Assembly: GCA_013397845.1 (NCBI GenBank)
Contig: VZTG01001883.1
Span: 310,001-374,000, forward strand
Source: Melanocharis versteri
Lineage: Eukaryota; Chordata; Aves; Passeriformes; Melanocharitidae
Length of the DNA: 64,000 bases
Direction: 5' to 3'
This document shows, piece by piece, positions 12,601-26,233 of the stretch; the stretch's first letter is position 1, and each line of letters opens with the position of its first letter. The notes beneath the pieces are model-generated. The model worked only from the letters and a program-made list of their open reading frames with translations, did no database searches and was not told the DNA's origin. The position numbers were made by a program, and so were the translations under genes.

Positions 12601-15600
12601 TAATTTAGCAGGAGGAATGCTGAACATGTAGGTACAGTTCCTAGCATGGGACCTATTACCTTCTGTTGCCTCTTTCAGAGAGAAGCAGCATTGACTATTG
12701 TAACTACGAAGTAACTTCAGCCTTTCCTGTGCATCTGTCTCAAGTCATGTGGGAATGCACTGGGACTTGTGGGGTTTGAACATGGATATTGGTGCTCGTG
12801 CTTGCGCTCCATATACTGCAGCCTTCTCTCTAGGGTTCAGTTTGTGTACAAGGACTGATGTTTTTTGATGTAATGTTTTATCTAATTCAATGAAAAATAA
12901 TTGAGACAAAGGGATACTTTAATCTTAATGCTTCTGTTGCATATCTAATCTGCAGGCAAAGCTTCTCTCCTTATGGCTTTGTTGCTCAGCTTTCCACAGA
13001 CCATCTCCTTCTATGTTTGTGAGAGATGTCCCTGTCTTTTGGTGGCTGAAAAGGATTTACCTGTGCATGTTGTTCAAGTTTATATCAAACATATGCCTGG
13101 GGCAAAATTCACTCTAGATGTGTAAATCATAGCAAGCAGAATAGAGGTCAAGTATGCTTACTTTCCTAATGGCTCCAGTCACTGAGGGTCACTAAACTTT
13201 ACAGATTAATTTTGTTGTAGTTTTATTGTCTGTTTAATGTTGATGTCATCTGAGCATAGGACTAGGGCTCTCTCTACAGAAAAAAACTTAGCAGCAGCCT
13301 TCAGGGTCTGCTCAGCCATCTAAAACACGCAGAGGCCATCTGCAGTGCTCAGGTTGATGCCTGAATGGTGGGGACCATCTCCTGCTTCGTTTGCATGTGT
13401 TGTGCCATTTATTTCTGACATAGCTATTGTTGACACATTTCTGATGCATTTAATATAATGGTATTTCATGAGAGACAGTATTGTCTCAGTTAGATTAGGG
13501 ATGAACAGATAGAGGTTTAAAGGGAAGCTGGGGAAGAGCTGAGAAAGAACCTGGACCGTATTTGTGTCTCAATCCTCAGCCTTGGAGTTTCACAGGCTTC
13601 TCTTCAGCAATTCTTCTTTTATGTGGAACTACTTTTACTTCTGAGTCAAGGTCTGTGTGAAAAACCTGCAGAAATGGAGGGGAGGCTTCAGTTGAAGGGA
13701 TATTTTCACCATGAAGTGGAGTGTGGTGGAGACACACGGAAGTTGTACAGAACCAAGTCACATCCCCCATCGATGTAGCTAAGTTATGGGGTTATACAGG
13801 CATTGGTTGTGGTTTTTTGAAATGGTTTTGTGTCTGCTTGGTTGGTGATACATTGACAGTCTGTACACTGCATAGCTTTGGGAGATGTACATCTATCTGG
13901 AACACTCACCTTCTCATGTATACCTGCATTGCTATTGTCTATGATTTTACTAGGCATACCATGTACTTTTCTTTAGACAGGGTTTGAGTGTTTAGACAAT
14001 GTCTGACTTTCCTCCAGATACAGGAGGAGATTTTACTGTGCACTCTTTTGTTGCCTCATTTGGTTTAAATTTCATTTGGGAGAAAAAAAAGAAACGCCTT
14101 GTTCTTATTTATTCATATATTTTTATGTTTTATCTTTTTAATTGCTAGTAACAAAACCAAAGATCCCTAGAGTTGTTTATTAATTTGAAGTGAGAATAAT
14201 AGGAAAACAATACAGGTAAATTAATATTTGTACAAGCCAGTGAAACTTAGCAGTGGCAGTGTAGTGCATGGAGATTTCAGTCTCTGGTACATCAATAAAT
14301 AACCTATTACAGTTATCTGGATTTTAGCCTGTGCACACATGTTCTGTAAGATGAGGTAGTAAACTCCAATTTATGTCTCACCTTTCATAGTTTGGATATT
14401 GTTAGAGCCATATCCATGTTCTGGCTCTAGGATCCCAGAGACTTTTTAAATTACTCCTCCTGAGATGTGTAAAAGACTTGAAAACTTTGTTTCTAATACC
14501 TCAGCTCTTTTTTGTGAGAAGAATGATAGTGTACAGTCCATCCTTGGCCCCTCAGGGTGGTTGATATATACCCATTTAGGCAGATTCCTGTCTACCAAGT
14601 TTACCAGTCCCATTATCACCTAACTAGCTTTAGATGGTACCCATGCATGCAGTGATCTCTGGACTCAAGGTGAACTTTTTCATGAGTAATTGTCAACAGA
14701 ATACTGTTCTTGGAAAATTGGATGAAGAATCTGTGTTGCAGGCAGGAGGATTTAGTGCATCTCAGTAGTTGTTATGGAGAAGTGAACTCTCCTATGGATT
14801 AGGGAACTGGTGTCTTCAGATTAGACTTCGAAAAAGATGGGGAAGTTAAAAGTGGAAGGACTGAAATGCAGAAGTTTGTGCTTGTTTTCAGACTGATGCT
14901 GACAAAAACTAAACTTTAATTTGCATTTTGACTGGCAAAAGGAATTTACATCAAAACAAACAAAAAAAAATCTCTTAATAAATTAATACAGGAAATTCTG
15001 TAGAAATACTCTGTGTTCCACTAGGATATCAAAAGTGTGGATTGGATGGGATCAACTAATCTTGCCTGTGGTTTTATAAGTCTTTCTCACCTTATTACAA
15101 GTGTGTAGGTGTAGGGATATTGAAATTCACTGTGATTCCTTCCAAGCCAGTTATTCAGAGTGGAAACCTGCATACTTTTATCCACTAAATTATTTACAGC
15201 TCTTCCTACTGTAGTTGTGATCTTGTCAGACTTGGTAGTCTGGGAGCATGGCAGAGATGATTCAAAAATTTGCATTTCTTGTAAGTTGCAGGGCTGCTGG
15301 TGAAAGCTGCTGGTGATGCTGCAACCGACTGCTTTCCATTCAGCTGTGGAGCCATGGGTTGTTAGTGTTTCATACTACCAGTGCTAAAATCTGTTGTACT
15401 ATCATCAAGTTAAATTTCATCACTGGAATCTGGAGTTCTGGCCTAGATGAAAAGTGTTGTCTTTCAGCCCTCAGCCAGACCTCTTGGGCACCAGTGGATT
15501 TCATGTGTTGGAAATCTGTTTCTGGGGTACTTCTTTCCCAGGCTGAATTGTGGATGGGAGGACCCTGTTCATCTCTCCTAGGGTTCCCCCTCTCAAAAGC

Positions 15601-18230
15601 AACAGTCAGTGTCAGTGGTCTCCTTGGACCATCCCCCCCATGAGATGCTTTCCCAAAGCCATCTCATTTGTTCAGCAGCAATTTTTCTCACCAGTGCTTT
15701 CCTGGGAGGAGAGCTGCTGGCTGGGGGAGCAGAGGAGGAGTGCAGACTCTCTCCAGCCTCTTCAAACTGTTGGGTTGGGATAGCTGAATAGGGATGGGAC
15801 TCAACGGGTTGTAGGGCGGTGTACAGTGTCATTTTAAATATCCTTTGGTAGCTAGCCTGGCCTGTACTTGGCACTCCAGGAAAGCATGGCTTTCCTTGTC
15901 ATATTTGCCAGTGCTGTGTAGGTGTCTCGGGTAACACTAGTGTGTTTTAAGTGGTGCAGACATATGTGCTTAGGCAGCAGTATGTTGTGCTAGCTAAAAT
16001 TTTATGAGCCTGGCAAGACTAGGGCAGATGGGAGATAACTATATAGTAAGGCTATAGCTGCTGCCGAGAAGAGCATGTGATTGTTGAGGATTTTTCAGAA
16101 ACCTAGGTAGTAATAGCACCTCATAATTTTAATGATGTTTTTAATATGATTTGATATGGTGTATGGTGATATACCATGTGGCTGTCCTCTGATTCAATAG
16201 CAGCCTGTGTAGTTTGAGAATGCAAACCTGGCTCTGTTCAACTGGCATTTGCCAAGGATCGGAACGTTAAGTGGTACACCTCATCTCCAAATTTGCAATT
16301 TTTTCTTTTTCAGCCACCCTTATCAGTGACAGTCTTTACTTGCTATGCTATGCTGTAGTATTGCTTTTTGCTTCACATAGGACTGAAATGCTGTTTAGTA
16401 GTATGCGAAACAATTTGTGTGTTTAACCAGTGGAGTATAAGTGTTTTGGAATTAATTTAGATGTCTAGTAGTATCTGTTCATGGTTAATATAGCTGTTTA
16501 TTTTGATGGAAATAAAGCTTTTACCTAGACCTGTGGCTCAGGTTTCAACTAATTGAGTTTGTAGCGAGCTTCTCATCTAAATGGACCTTTTTCTGGAAGA
16601 GGAGTAACATGCTGTGGAATGAGCTGGTCAGGAAGTCCTCCCTGCACTCTGCTGCTAGAGAATCTGATGTCTCGCAGGGGCAAGCTGTCACATGCGACCT
16701 GAAGCCGAGGACTGAGATCTTAGTCTAGAAATTATCTTGTGATTTACAGCAGGAATATTTCTCTTCTTGTGCCTCTGACATAGAGTGAGGCAGGTTATGG
16801 GAGAAAGGAAATTGAACAATAGACTGAAAAGCAGTAATGTTAAAATATTACTTAAGTTTTAAACATCCTATTTTCTGTATGTGTTGATGCTGGATAGTTG
16901 CCAACAGAACGACCGTAAGGGTTTTTGACTGCCTCACTTCAATTTTTATTTATTTTTTCCCTCCATTTAACAGCATTCTAGGGTCTTCTGTAATTTTATT
17001 TTTTTTTTAGTTGAAATGAAGCCCAAGAAAGGCTGCTTTATTCTCTGCCCTTTATTTCCCTGGAGGGTCAGGAAATAGAAGGGAAAAAATATATCCATTG
17101 GGGCTGGAGTAATCAAAATTGTTCTTTGGGAAAGCTTTACAGGTTTCACTTTAAAGATGAGAGGAGAAAAGACAGGGACAAAATCTGCTTCAAGACTCCA
17201 TCTAGTTAAATATATGTGGCACTTCAGACTTTGATTTTAAAACTTGCAGGTTTTGGGAGGTGCAAGGCATTTAAAAGTATAATATTCCTTCTTAAATCTT
17301 TAGCTCTAGTTTCTTTGTTCTAGTTAGTTGCAGACTAACTTTGCTCTATTTAATTGCATCCAGCTGCTTGGAATGCTTGGTGAGCAAAGGATTCTCTAAA
17401 TTTAGAGCTATGTGAACTTATTTGCTTCTACAAATACTTGGTTCTCAGTTTCTAAAAAATTCAAGATTGTGTTTCTAGATAAAAAAAGACATTTTGTGTT
17501 GTGAAACTGTGTGAAGATAAGATGTGAGAATGATTTTTCAGACTTTAAAACTCTATTTTTCAGCAGAAAGTAAGGAAGGACCAAAATACTTAAAATAATA
17601 AATGACAGAGGAAATATAGTTTTATGAAACTAATAAAACCCTAACAAAATCCTGTTAAAAATGGAAGGATAGAAAATGCAAAATTACTACAAGAAAATAC
17701 TTTTCAAACAATTGATAAACTGTTGTCATCATTCAGATTGATGCCTTCAAAACCTCAATAAATTCTCAGTTTTCTGTATAGATGATTGGATTCTATTTCA
17801 CTGTTTGTCATAGAGGTTTGAGGGGAGCTTTATGGCTCAATTTTATAGTCAACCTCTAAAAACAAAAGATTTGAAAAGAAATGTGGTGCAGAAACAGTGC
17901 ACTACTCTTGTTCTTCCTTATAGCTATGCTATTGCCTCTGGCAATGGCCACGGTTGAAAATAGGAAAGTGGATTAAGTGGATTAGAGCTTGTTTGGTTTT
18001 CAGCTGCAAGTTCACTGTAAGATATAAACTCTCACTGTACTTAAGATTTGATTGTAGTTTATTACTCACTGTTTGTATACTTCCCAATGAGGCATTTCCT
18101 TCTGTTTGATGTGACCAGGCTTCCTCTTTTTCATCTTTAGTATTCTGTGCTTCTAATTATATTTACCTATTTATGTAAAATTTAGCTGCAATAGGAAAAT
18201 TCCTTCTGACAGTGTAATCTTTTCTATGTG
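12601..18230. other. Intronic DNA without a supported gene; GC-richer island at 15480-15880
   Basis: No exon recognised. The interval 15480-15880 is GC-richer and consequently open in several frames on both strands (up to 94 codons). I do not recognise a protein or repeat family in it. The remainder is ordinary AT-rich intron. Confidence 0.55.
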
Positions 18231-18283
18231 GTTTGTTGTTTTTTTTTTCGGTTGTGTGTTGTTTTTTTTTTTTTTACCCCCAG
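18231..18283. repeat. T-rich tract ending in an acceptor-like ACCCCCAG
   Basis: Two T runs separated by CGGTTGTGTGTTG, followed by ACCCCCAG at about 18276-18283. It resembles a 3' splice site, but no open, conserved exon follows. Confidence 0.7.
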
Positions 18284-18429
18284 AAACAAGTGATAAAAGA
18301 TTGGCAAGAAAGTCATTCTCCTAGGATGAATATGTCAATGAGATATGGTGTGAGTGGCAGACAATGACAGAGCTACTCAGTCATGAGTGGTGATAAGATA
18401 CATGGGATGCTCTTTTTCTCTTGAAGTAA

Positions 18430-18620
18430 CAAAAGAACTCAAATCATGGAACTAAAACTGAAAGGCAACAGATTCAACAGTAATTGATAAAATAAAATAC
18501 TTTTGACATGTTTCGTAACTAAGCAGTGGAACTCATTACCACAAGATAGCATCAAGGCAAAGAGCTTAACTGCAGCTCTTTAATAGAAAATTCATCTGGA
18601 TAAAAGTACATCTAGGATTA
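18430..18620 (+). mobile_element. Degraded CR1-like 3' fragment
   Basis: The word GTGGAACTCATTACCACAAG (about 18526-18545), followed by ATAGCATCAAGGCAAAGAGC, matches the old CR1 segment equivalent to 'woman-left-side' of the ORF2 C-terminus (W-N-x-L-P region) and what follows it. Preceding AAGGCAACAGATT fits the upstream part. It is highly diverged, with boundaries uncertain by tens of bases. Confidence 0.5.
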
Positions 18621-21600
18621 GGTTATAATTTTCTTTTCATGGATTAGAATATACATAGGGGACATATGAGAGTTGCACTCATTTAGTTTTTATTCCCATC
18701 TTTCCATCCTAGGGGCTTGGAAGGTACTTCTCACATACAGAGATTCTTCTCTTGATGATCAGACTCCTCTGATGGCTTACTGCTCCTTTCCTTTGTACCT
18801 ACACTGGAGCCCTGTTTTGGCTGTTCTTAGGCACAGGGTACCATGAGCAGACAAACCCCTCAAGAGAGGGGTCCACTATTGAAGGCTTTTTGGGTTTTGT
18901 TCACCTTTCTTCTCTTAACTGCTTAAAGCCACTTCTGTCTGCAATTTTCTGTCTGAAAATCTTTCAGGTTTTGAGAAGAGTCACCTAGGTTTCAAGCACC
19001 ATTGATTATATATTTTGCAGTTTGGGGAATGTTTTGCTATGAAAGCAATGCATGGGGAATAAAGACATTGCTGCCTTCTTGCATTGTGTGTCTTTTCCGC
19101 TTTAAGTCACTAGAGAAGACACGTTGTATGTGCAAAACTGTCCATTAACCAAAGCATGCTGTTTGGAAACCTTTCTGACAGCATCAACTTGTTAAGCAAA
19201 GTCATCCTATTTTAGAAACCTCTCTGCTCTTGGTGCTTCTGTTTCTTTGCAGTCCACAATAGCACCAAACCCCTTTTTCAGCTGTGTGTTTTTCTCTAAC
19301 CACCCAGTAATAAGGAACATAGTGAGAGGAGATGAGACTCTGTTTTTGCAAGTCTTACTATACTGCATCCTGGTCTTTTAAGAGTGGATAGCATTTTTTT
19401 TAAGCCATTTATAATTGTCAGTATTAAGAAAAAGTCTTTTTGATTTAGGCAAAGGACTGTAAACCTAGATTTTTTTTGCAAGACTAGCAAAGCTATAAAA
19501 TTCAGGCAGATTGTTTAGGTTTTAATCCTCAAAGGTTATTGATATTTGTTCGCTAGTGAAATTGGTATGAGTTTGTAAATTTGTTTGAATATCTGATCTA
19601 CTGAGGTTTAATTTTTGTAGAACCTTAAAATTTTGTAGTTTCAGCTCAAGCTTGGAATGTATTAAGTATATACTGCAACTATAGAATTGATTCAAAATGG
19701 TTTCAAATTTTGATGTTTAGCCCTGAGCTTTCTAGATTACTGTTTTCTCATCTAGTAAAGTAGGACTTTTAATTTGGATTTACCTCGGTGGAAAAGATTA
19801 TCCCCAGAAACAAGCAGTTAAGGCATAAGTTCCTTTGCATGGGGATCAGTTAGCTGTGGGGTTTATATGCATAAACTAGAATGTGCTGAGAACGGAGTCT
19901 TACCTTGTGCCTCCTTTACGTCTCTCTGTGTCCTATCAATCTGCTGAGATTTATTGTTAAGAATGCATGGAATAATTTTAAAAAATGTAACAGGAAAGCA
20001 AACAGACTAAATAGCTTGCCTGAATATAAATTTGGTTGATTTACGTTGTCTCTCCAAGTCCGGCTTTCTCATGACCCTGTGTCGTGTGCAGCTTTGGTGG
20101 GTGATGAGCTCCATCTAGTGACACAGGGCCCGTGTGCGCTTCTGGTGTGAGCAGTAAGCCCGATGCACGCCGTGCCTGCCTGGCTGGGCATCAGCTGTTT
20201 GCCACTGCCTGTGGTTTTAAAACACACGAAATGGGCAGTGCCATGGCACCTCGCAGGAGAAAAACGTAGAAAAAAAGGGAAGTGTTTCTCTGAAGGCGTT
20301 AATCATGTAATCATATATTTTTTAGATATTGTGTGTGCTTAAAAAATTGTTTTTAAGAGATAAAAATAATTTATATTGAGTCTTAGTTCAACTTTGTATG
20401 TATGTGTATACCATCTATACAAACACTAATACTGATGATTACTTGAAAGTTCAGAATCCCTTGGAGCTTTTCCCTCTAGTTTGCTGTACCATTGTATTAC
20501 TGTTCTAATGATCTTCCACTGGTCTTTTGTAGTAGTGATTCAGGGGTTTTACTGTTGCAAGGCTGCAAGCACCACAGTGTGTAAATATCAGAGAAGTCTG
20601 GTGCTTTCATGTGCACACTCTCTTGGACAGCTCTACTCTGAGTTCTTGGCTGTACATTATTCATAATTAATAGAGCATATCTTTTAGCTCATTAACTGAA
20701 ACTTGTGCTTGCAGGGCAGAAATGTGAGGTTTGTGCTGGCTGCTGCTCCTACAAAGGGGAAGCTTATTATGTGAGATTAGTGTGGGCCGACTTCAGTCTG
20801 CCTCTTAGTAGGAATGCAGGACTCCAGGTTGGTTTTCAAAGATGTTTCTGCACATTGGTTATGTTAGAAACTAAGCTAGCAAGAGAGTCCTCCTCCTTTC
20901 CCGGGTAAGAAGCTGGGGTTCCACAATGCTGAGCCTTCAGACCTTGGCTAGGCAGACAGAGGAAAACTGTGGAGCCTCTGCTGGAGCAGGATGCCTTTCT
21001 GTACCTCATATCCTTGAAGATCATCTGGGGAGGCACACAGACTGCATAGAAAATGCCTTGCGGGTTAGTAGGAGGAGCTATGGGCTATACTGGCGAGGTG
21101 GTCTCCTTGCCAACATAGCAGTTGCTATGAAAATAGTAGGAGTAGCAAAGCTCAGTAGCTGCTGAGTGACAAAGACCTTCCCAGGCCCTGTGGATATGTA
21201 TTTCCTGAGGTCTCCAAGCTAGATTTAGACTAGCTCAATTCAGGTTAGCTTGGATATTGCTGGCATACCAATATGGATAGACATGGTGATGGGCTACTTC
21301 TACAGCTGCAGGGATTTACTGTAGGCTCCAGAGTGGTCCTAAGATGCAAGGCAGGCACTGTGCAGGGTTTTGGTCTATGGCAAACAGCCTTCTGCTGAGT
21401 ATTACCAGTACCTGTGGCAATGGTCATTACCCTGATGTGATGATCAGAGCGCAAAGTGCAGTCTTGACATAACCTCAAGAGTGGGAGGGGAAAACTTTTG
21501 ATAAGGCAAACTGAACTTTCTATTTTAAGAAATGTTTTCTGATGTACAGCCCATCATGCAGCATAACAGCCATTTCCTAGGCATTCTGCATGGAACTGAT

Positions 21601-22429
21601 GTCAGACGTTGCACAGTAGAGGAGGATACTGTTAGATAATTCTTTAGAATGTATCAATCAAACACAACTTTTCCTCTTTTTCTTTTATTTCACTTTAATT
21701 GCAATTGTGTGTGGAAGTGAGTTTATTTATATCACGTACACTATCTGCTACAAGAGAAGAATCCAGCTATCCTGTTCAAGTTGACAATTTTTATGTTGTC
21801 CTTTAATACACTTTCTTCAATATTCCTTGGAGGTAAAAACAGAGGTCTTCTCTTGCTGAAGGGCAGCAGAAAGTCCTCTTGCATTCTGTGTTTTACTGAC
21901 TTTAACAGGGAACATGTACAAACACCCACCCAAATCTGTACAATTCTTTTTTGTCTGTTAGAAGAGGAAGAAGTCTCCCCTAAACTGTCTTAACACCTTG
22001 TCACATCTCTTGCATAAACTAATACTTTGACTGCTTTCCCTCACACATACTCATATTTGACTGGGGAGTATATTTTATGTTATCACTTTTTTGCTAAGCT
22101 TTAGGTGTCAACTTTCTTCATTTCATCATCTTGTCTTATTGGCTCTTTTTTCTGCTTTTGAATTCGTCAAGTTTCTCTATTTAAAGGTGCTAGCAACCAT
22201 TGGTAATGCACTGTGCTACTTTTCTTATTTGGTATGTTTCTGACTGAGCCAGTAGCCTGTGAAAGGGAATATTTCTTGTGTAATTCTGCTGAAGTCATTG
22301 ACTATTAACATGCTCATTGATGGCATATGGGGCAGTGTCTTGCAGCTTCTTGAGGAGGTGTGGAGAGCTTCAGTTATGCAGCATCTTTGCTTGAGAACAA
22401 AAGGAGGAGTTAAAAGTCCTTGAGCAGTA
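18621..22429. other. Intronic DNA without a supported gene
   Basis: No exon or nameable repeat. A small GC- and CpG-richer patch lies at about 20055-20270. Short open frames at 20700-21170 and 21245-21478 have no recognisable domain. Confidence 0.6.
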
Positions 22430-23565
22430 ACAGGGCTGTGACCTCACCAGGATTGTGGAGGGATGGGATGGCTTACATGATGAAGGGCTATAATCAAGAG
22501 AGACAGCATTTTTAAGAGGGACAGACTGGGAAGGCAAGGAGAGAGAGTTGCCCTTGATGTGAGAGCAGCTGTATGCATGGGGCGCTGCTTTGAGAGCAGT
22601 CAGGACTCAGTCAAGCGTTTGTGGGTGAAGACTAGTGGGCAGACTGACATGGGTGGTGTTGGAGTGGGTGTCTGTAATTGAAAATAGAGCTTAGACTGCC
22701 TTCAAACAACTGGAAGAATTTCATTCACAGGCCCTGGTTCTTGGGGAACATTAACCACTGTATTTTTTTGGAAGGACAACTCAGCGTGGCTCAAAGAGAT
22801 ATCTTGAGTGTGTTCATGACAATTTCTGATACAGGTGATCAGGGAGACAACAAGAAAGGGTTCTCTGCTGGACTTGATACTTGCCATCAAGGCAGAAGTG
22901 GTCATGATTGTGAAAGCTGAAGGCAGACTTGGCTGCACTGACCATGAAGTGATGCAGTTCAGGATCCTAAGTGGAGGGAGCAGGACAGAACCCTGAACTT
23001 GAGGAAAGCATGCTTCACCCAATTCAGTGATTTGCCTAGAAGACTCCCATGGGATACAGCCCTGAAAAGAAGAGGGCTGTAGGAGAGCTGGTGGAGATTC
23101 TAAGGTGACCTCCTCCAAGCTTAAGCAAGGTCTGTCCCAACAAGTAGGAAATGGAGCAAAAACAAGGAGGAAGCTTTCACAGATTAGCAGACAACTCCTA
23201 AGTGATCTCAGACAGGATTTGGGAAAGTAGCAGGAGGAAGGAGGAAGAGCACAAGAGATTCAGGAATTAGCAGGGACTAAAGAAGCAAGGCTTTTCTCAG
23301 CAGTGCCCAGAAATTTAAAAAATAGAAAACCTCCATGGGTACACCAGATGAAAAACAATTTTTTTTCTCTTGCTGAGAGGGTGTTTAAACATGGAAACAG
23401 TTTGCCCAGAGAGCTTGTGGAGTCTCCACATTTAGAGATAGCATTAACCTGACTGGGCATCCTCCTGAGCAACCTGCTGTAGGTCACCTTGGTTGAAGCA
23501 CAGCTATTGGACTAGATAAGATCAAGAGGTCCCTCATGACCTAAATGTTTCTGTGAAAAGGTGTT
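22430..23565 (+). mobile_element. CR1 element with endonuclease part and 3' end but reverse transcriptase deleted
   Basis: Sense-oriented CR1. Positions 22430-22900 correspond to the endonuclease half of ORF2. Around 22866-22966 it translates to LLDLILAIK, then GRLGCTDHEVMQFRI, where TDH stands for the SDH motif at the C-terminus of apurinic-type endonucleases. Positions 22960-23230 continue into the linker after the endonuclease (CCCATGGGATACAGCCCTG, then CACCTCCTCCAAGC-like sequence at 23104-23120). Near 23270-23340 the sequence jumps to the extreme 3' part: CCCAGAGAGCTTGTGGAGTC at 23404-23423, GAGCAACCTGCTGTAGG and TGGACTAGATAAGATC at 23467-23525. The whole RT domain is missing, an internal deletion. 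Frameshifts and stops are present. Confidence 0.8.
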
Positions 23566-26181
23566 CCACAAAAATGGGTATTAATGAATAAACTAATGTT
23601 CCTCCCCAGTACTGTCACTCCTTGTCTGTACATCTGAGGGCTTGTGGTTGGTAGGGGACAAACTTGTGCTGGAACTGCTGCAGACTTTTTATGGTGCTCC
23701 TTCCCTGGAATTATTATTTAATCTTGCTTTTAGTATTCCTTTCTTTGTCCTTTCATAACTTTTTAAATTAGTACTTTCTCTTAGAAATTACATTTAGTTT
23801 TAAGAAGCTGTTTCTTTTGATCTTATCTAAATTTACTCTTGTGTAGTTTTAAGGCTGTTAGCTTTTTTGTTATGTTAATATACTTAATCAGTCTCTAATT
23901 AAGGTTTGTTTATTTGAGAGTTCCTTGCTAAGCCACTTTTAGAATTTGGAAAAGAAAAGCTGTGCAATATATCCTTTAGAAATTAAAGGTGTGCCAGCCT
24001 TCCAGGGTCATTTTCTTCCTCCCCAAATGAAATGAGGCTTGAGAAAGAGACAGAAACACTTTTGCTTATGGGGAGATATTTCACAATTGCAGCTTCCTCA
24101 GATCAGAGCTTGGCTGCATATAGACTATGGTGACAAAACCAAAAGAAATGCTGAGAGCAATAAGTACTAATATATCTAAATTCTTAAAAAATACCCTAAA
24201 TTGGCTGTACATTGTGTATTTCCTGCTTTTTATAGGTGTGGTAAAAATGGTTGAGCAGTGGGAGAGGAAGAAAATGGGAGTTTAGGTATGAAATGTGGAG
24301 CTAATGATTTCATTATCTATGCATTTTTGTTTTGTAGACATTTCTTAACACAGTGTTAAGTTTTCCTCATACCTGAAAGAACAGTCTGACAGGCATTTTA
24401 GTCATGCAGACTGATCTCAATTTAATATTGATGTGGCTTGGACTATTTTCTATCTATTTTTTTAAATGTTTCAGTGCCTCACTAACTTAATTTTGCTTTC
24501 TAGATGTATGAGTAGGTAAGTGCTTTGAGGGTAAAAGCAGAGGCAATAAGTCCTGTCATGTCCTGGTGTAATGGTAAACTGGAATTATTGACAGAAATCG
24601 GAGATTGTCCACATTGGACAGAATCTGAATAGTCTGAAGAAAACGATGAATGCAGGTTATGCAAAGCAGCCAAAAAGACTGGATGGAAAGTACTGTCCTA
24701 GCCTCCTGCAAGTTTCATTTTTATACAAGGATGAATAGACATAACAATAAATATTTGCTTTGGAAGGCTGAAGAGGGAAAAACGAATTGCCTGTATATAT
24801 AGGTTTCATGATCATTTAAGGAAGACTTCAGTTATGAAGCATAATGGGAACAGGTTCAAACTGACTGTTGAATGCAATAATTGAGGTCCTTGTTAGAGAA
24901 ATGGGCTAATAAAGGGTTGGGGCTACTTTTTTTTTTTTCTCTTTCAATATTCACCAGTTTTCAGGAATATGTGCCTTTTTTGTGATGTCTGCATAGGCAA
25001 ATGGAAAGAAAATGCTTAGGTCAGACTAAACAAAGGAAAGTGAGTGTAATTTTTGGATAAACAAACTTGAACCCTGAAAAGGAGGCCTATGCAGACTTTT
25101 CAAATGCTGAGCTAGGTAATGATGCATTGTTATGGTAGATGCATTAAGTGATATTGGTATGTGTGAAAGGCATTTTGTTGTCTATGTGAAAATGTGAGCA
25201 GCTTGCAGGTTTGTAGAGGAAAAGCAAAAACTGGCTTTGTGTTTGTGCTGGTGCACATTGTGCTGTGATGAATTTTTTATTTGCATTGGATAGCTTGGGT
25301 CAGATGAAGCATTTGTGTACTTCTCTCTCTCCTCACCTATCAAAATTTTACTTTTTCATTATTTTGAGTGGTTTTAGTTTGGTGGTTAGTTTTTTTGGGT
25401 GTTTTTTGTTGTTTTTTTTTTAAATTTCTTGCAATGTTTTACTTGATCTAACTAATAGTGTAAAGGTGGTGACTTGTTCAAAGTAATGAAACCTGCCACT
25501 AGTGTTAAGGATCTCATCCAATGAGATACTGAAATTTTGATGAATATCATTTCGTTGTCCATAAGCAGTGGTGTTTCTCCTGTGATACTCCAATACTTGA
25601 TTGAATTTACCCATTCTCTGTAGACTGCTTAGGTTATTGCAAGAAGTAACTGTGTTTGAGTAGTTTGGGGATTTAGAAAGCTGTCATGAATACTTAGACC
25701 AGAGCTTTTATAAAACACTCCTGAAAAAAATTGAAGAGTGAGAGCAGAAGGTAACAAAATACTGATTAAGAGCTACTGTCTGATGTAGTGAAATGCACCT
25801 TCATAGCATTGGAGTGAAGGAGAGAGCAGTTGCACAGATGGTCAATTAGGAAACAATTTCCACTTGTAACTACTGAAATCAGTTGATATTGATGGTAATA
25901 AAGCTTGAGTCTCACAACAGTGCTTGTTTTTTGTGTGTCTGCCATATTGTTATATTAGATTGTTTGGTGATATTCTGATTTTCTGTACTCTTCTAAAGTG
26001 CACTGGATAGGGCTGGTTGTTGAGAAGCAGATTGTGCAACCACTCAGTGTAATTTCAGTGCTGAAGTTGGAGAGGGAAAAGGCAAGATGAAGTCTCTGCT
26101 AGCCTTCTGCAGTACTTCTCATAGCTGACAAGTGAGTGTGTACATAATTCATTCTAGTGAAAATGCTGCACCCAGGTTAAG

Positions 26182-26233
26182 CGTGCATGAAATGCACGTG
26201 TGGAAATAACACTCATGTTCCTCCATGCACGTG
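26182..26233. promoter_or_regulatory. Paired CACGTG E-boxes, 33 bp apart, with a hairpin
   Basis: ATGCACGTG occurs at 26192-26200 and again at 26225-26233, giving two CACGTG E-boxes 33 bp apart (about three helical turns). The first copy is also the right arm of a perfect 7-bp inverted repeat, CGTGCAT-GAA-ATGCACG (26182-26198). CACGTG is the core site for bHLH-type factors (MYC/MAX, USF, CLOCK families). Regulatory function is inference only. Confidence 0.3.
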
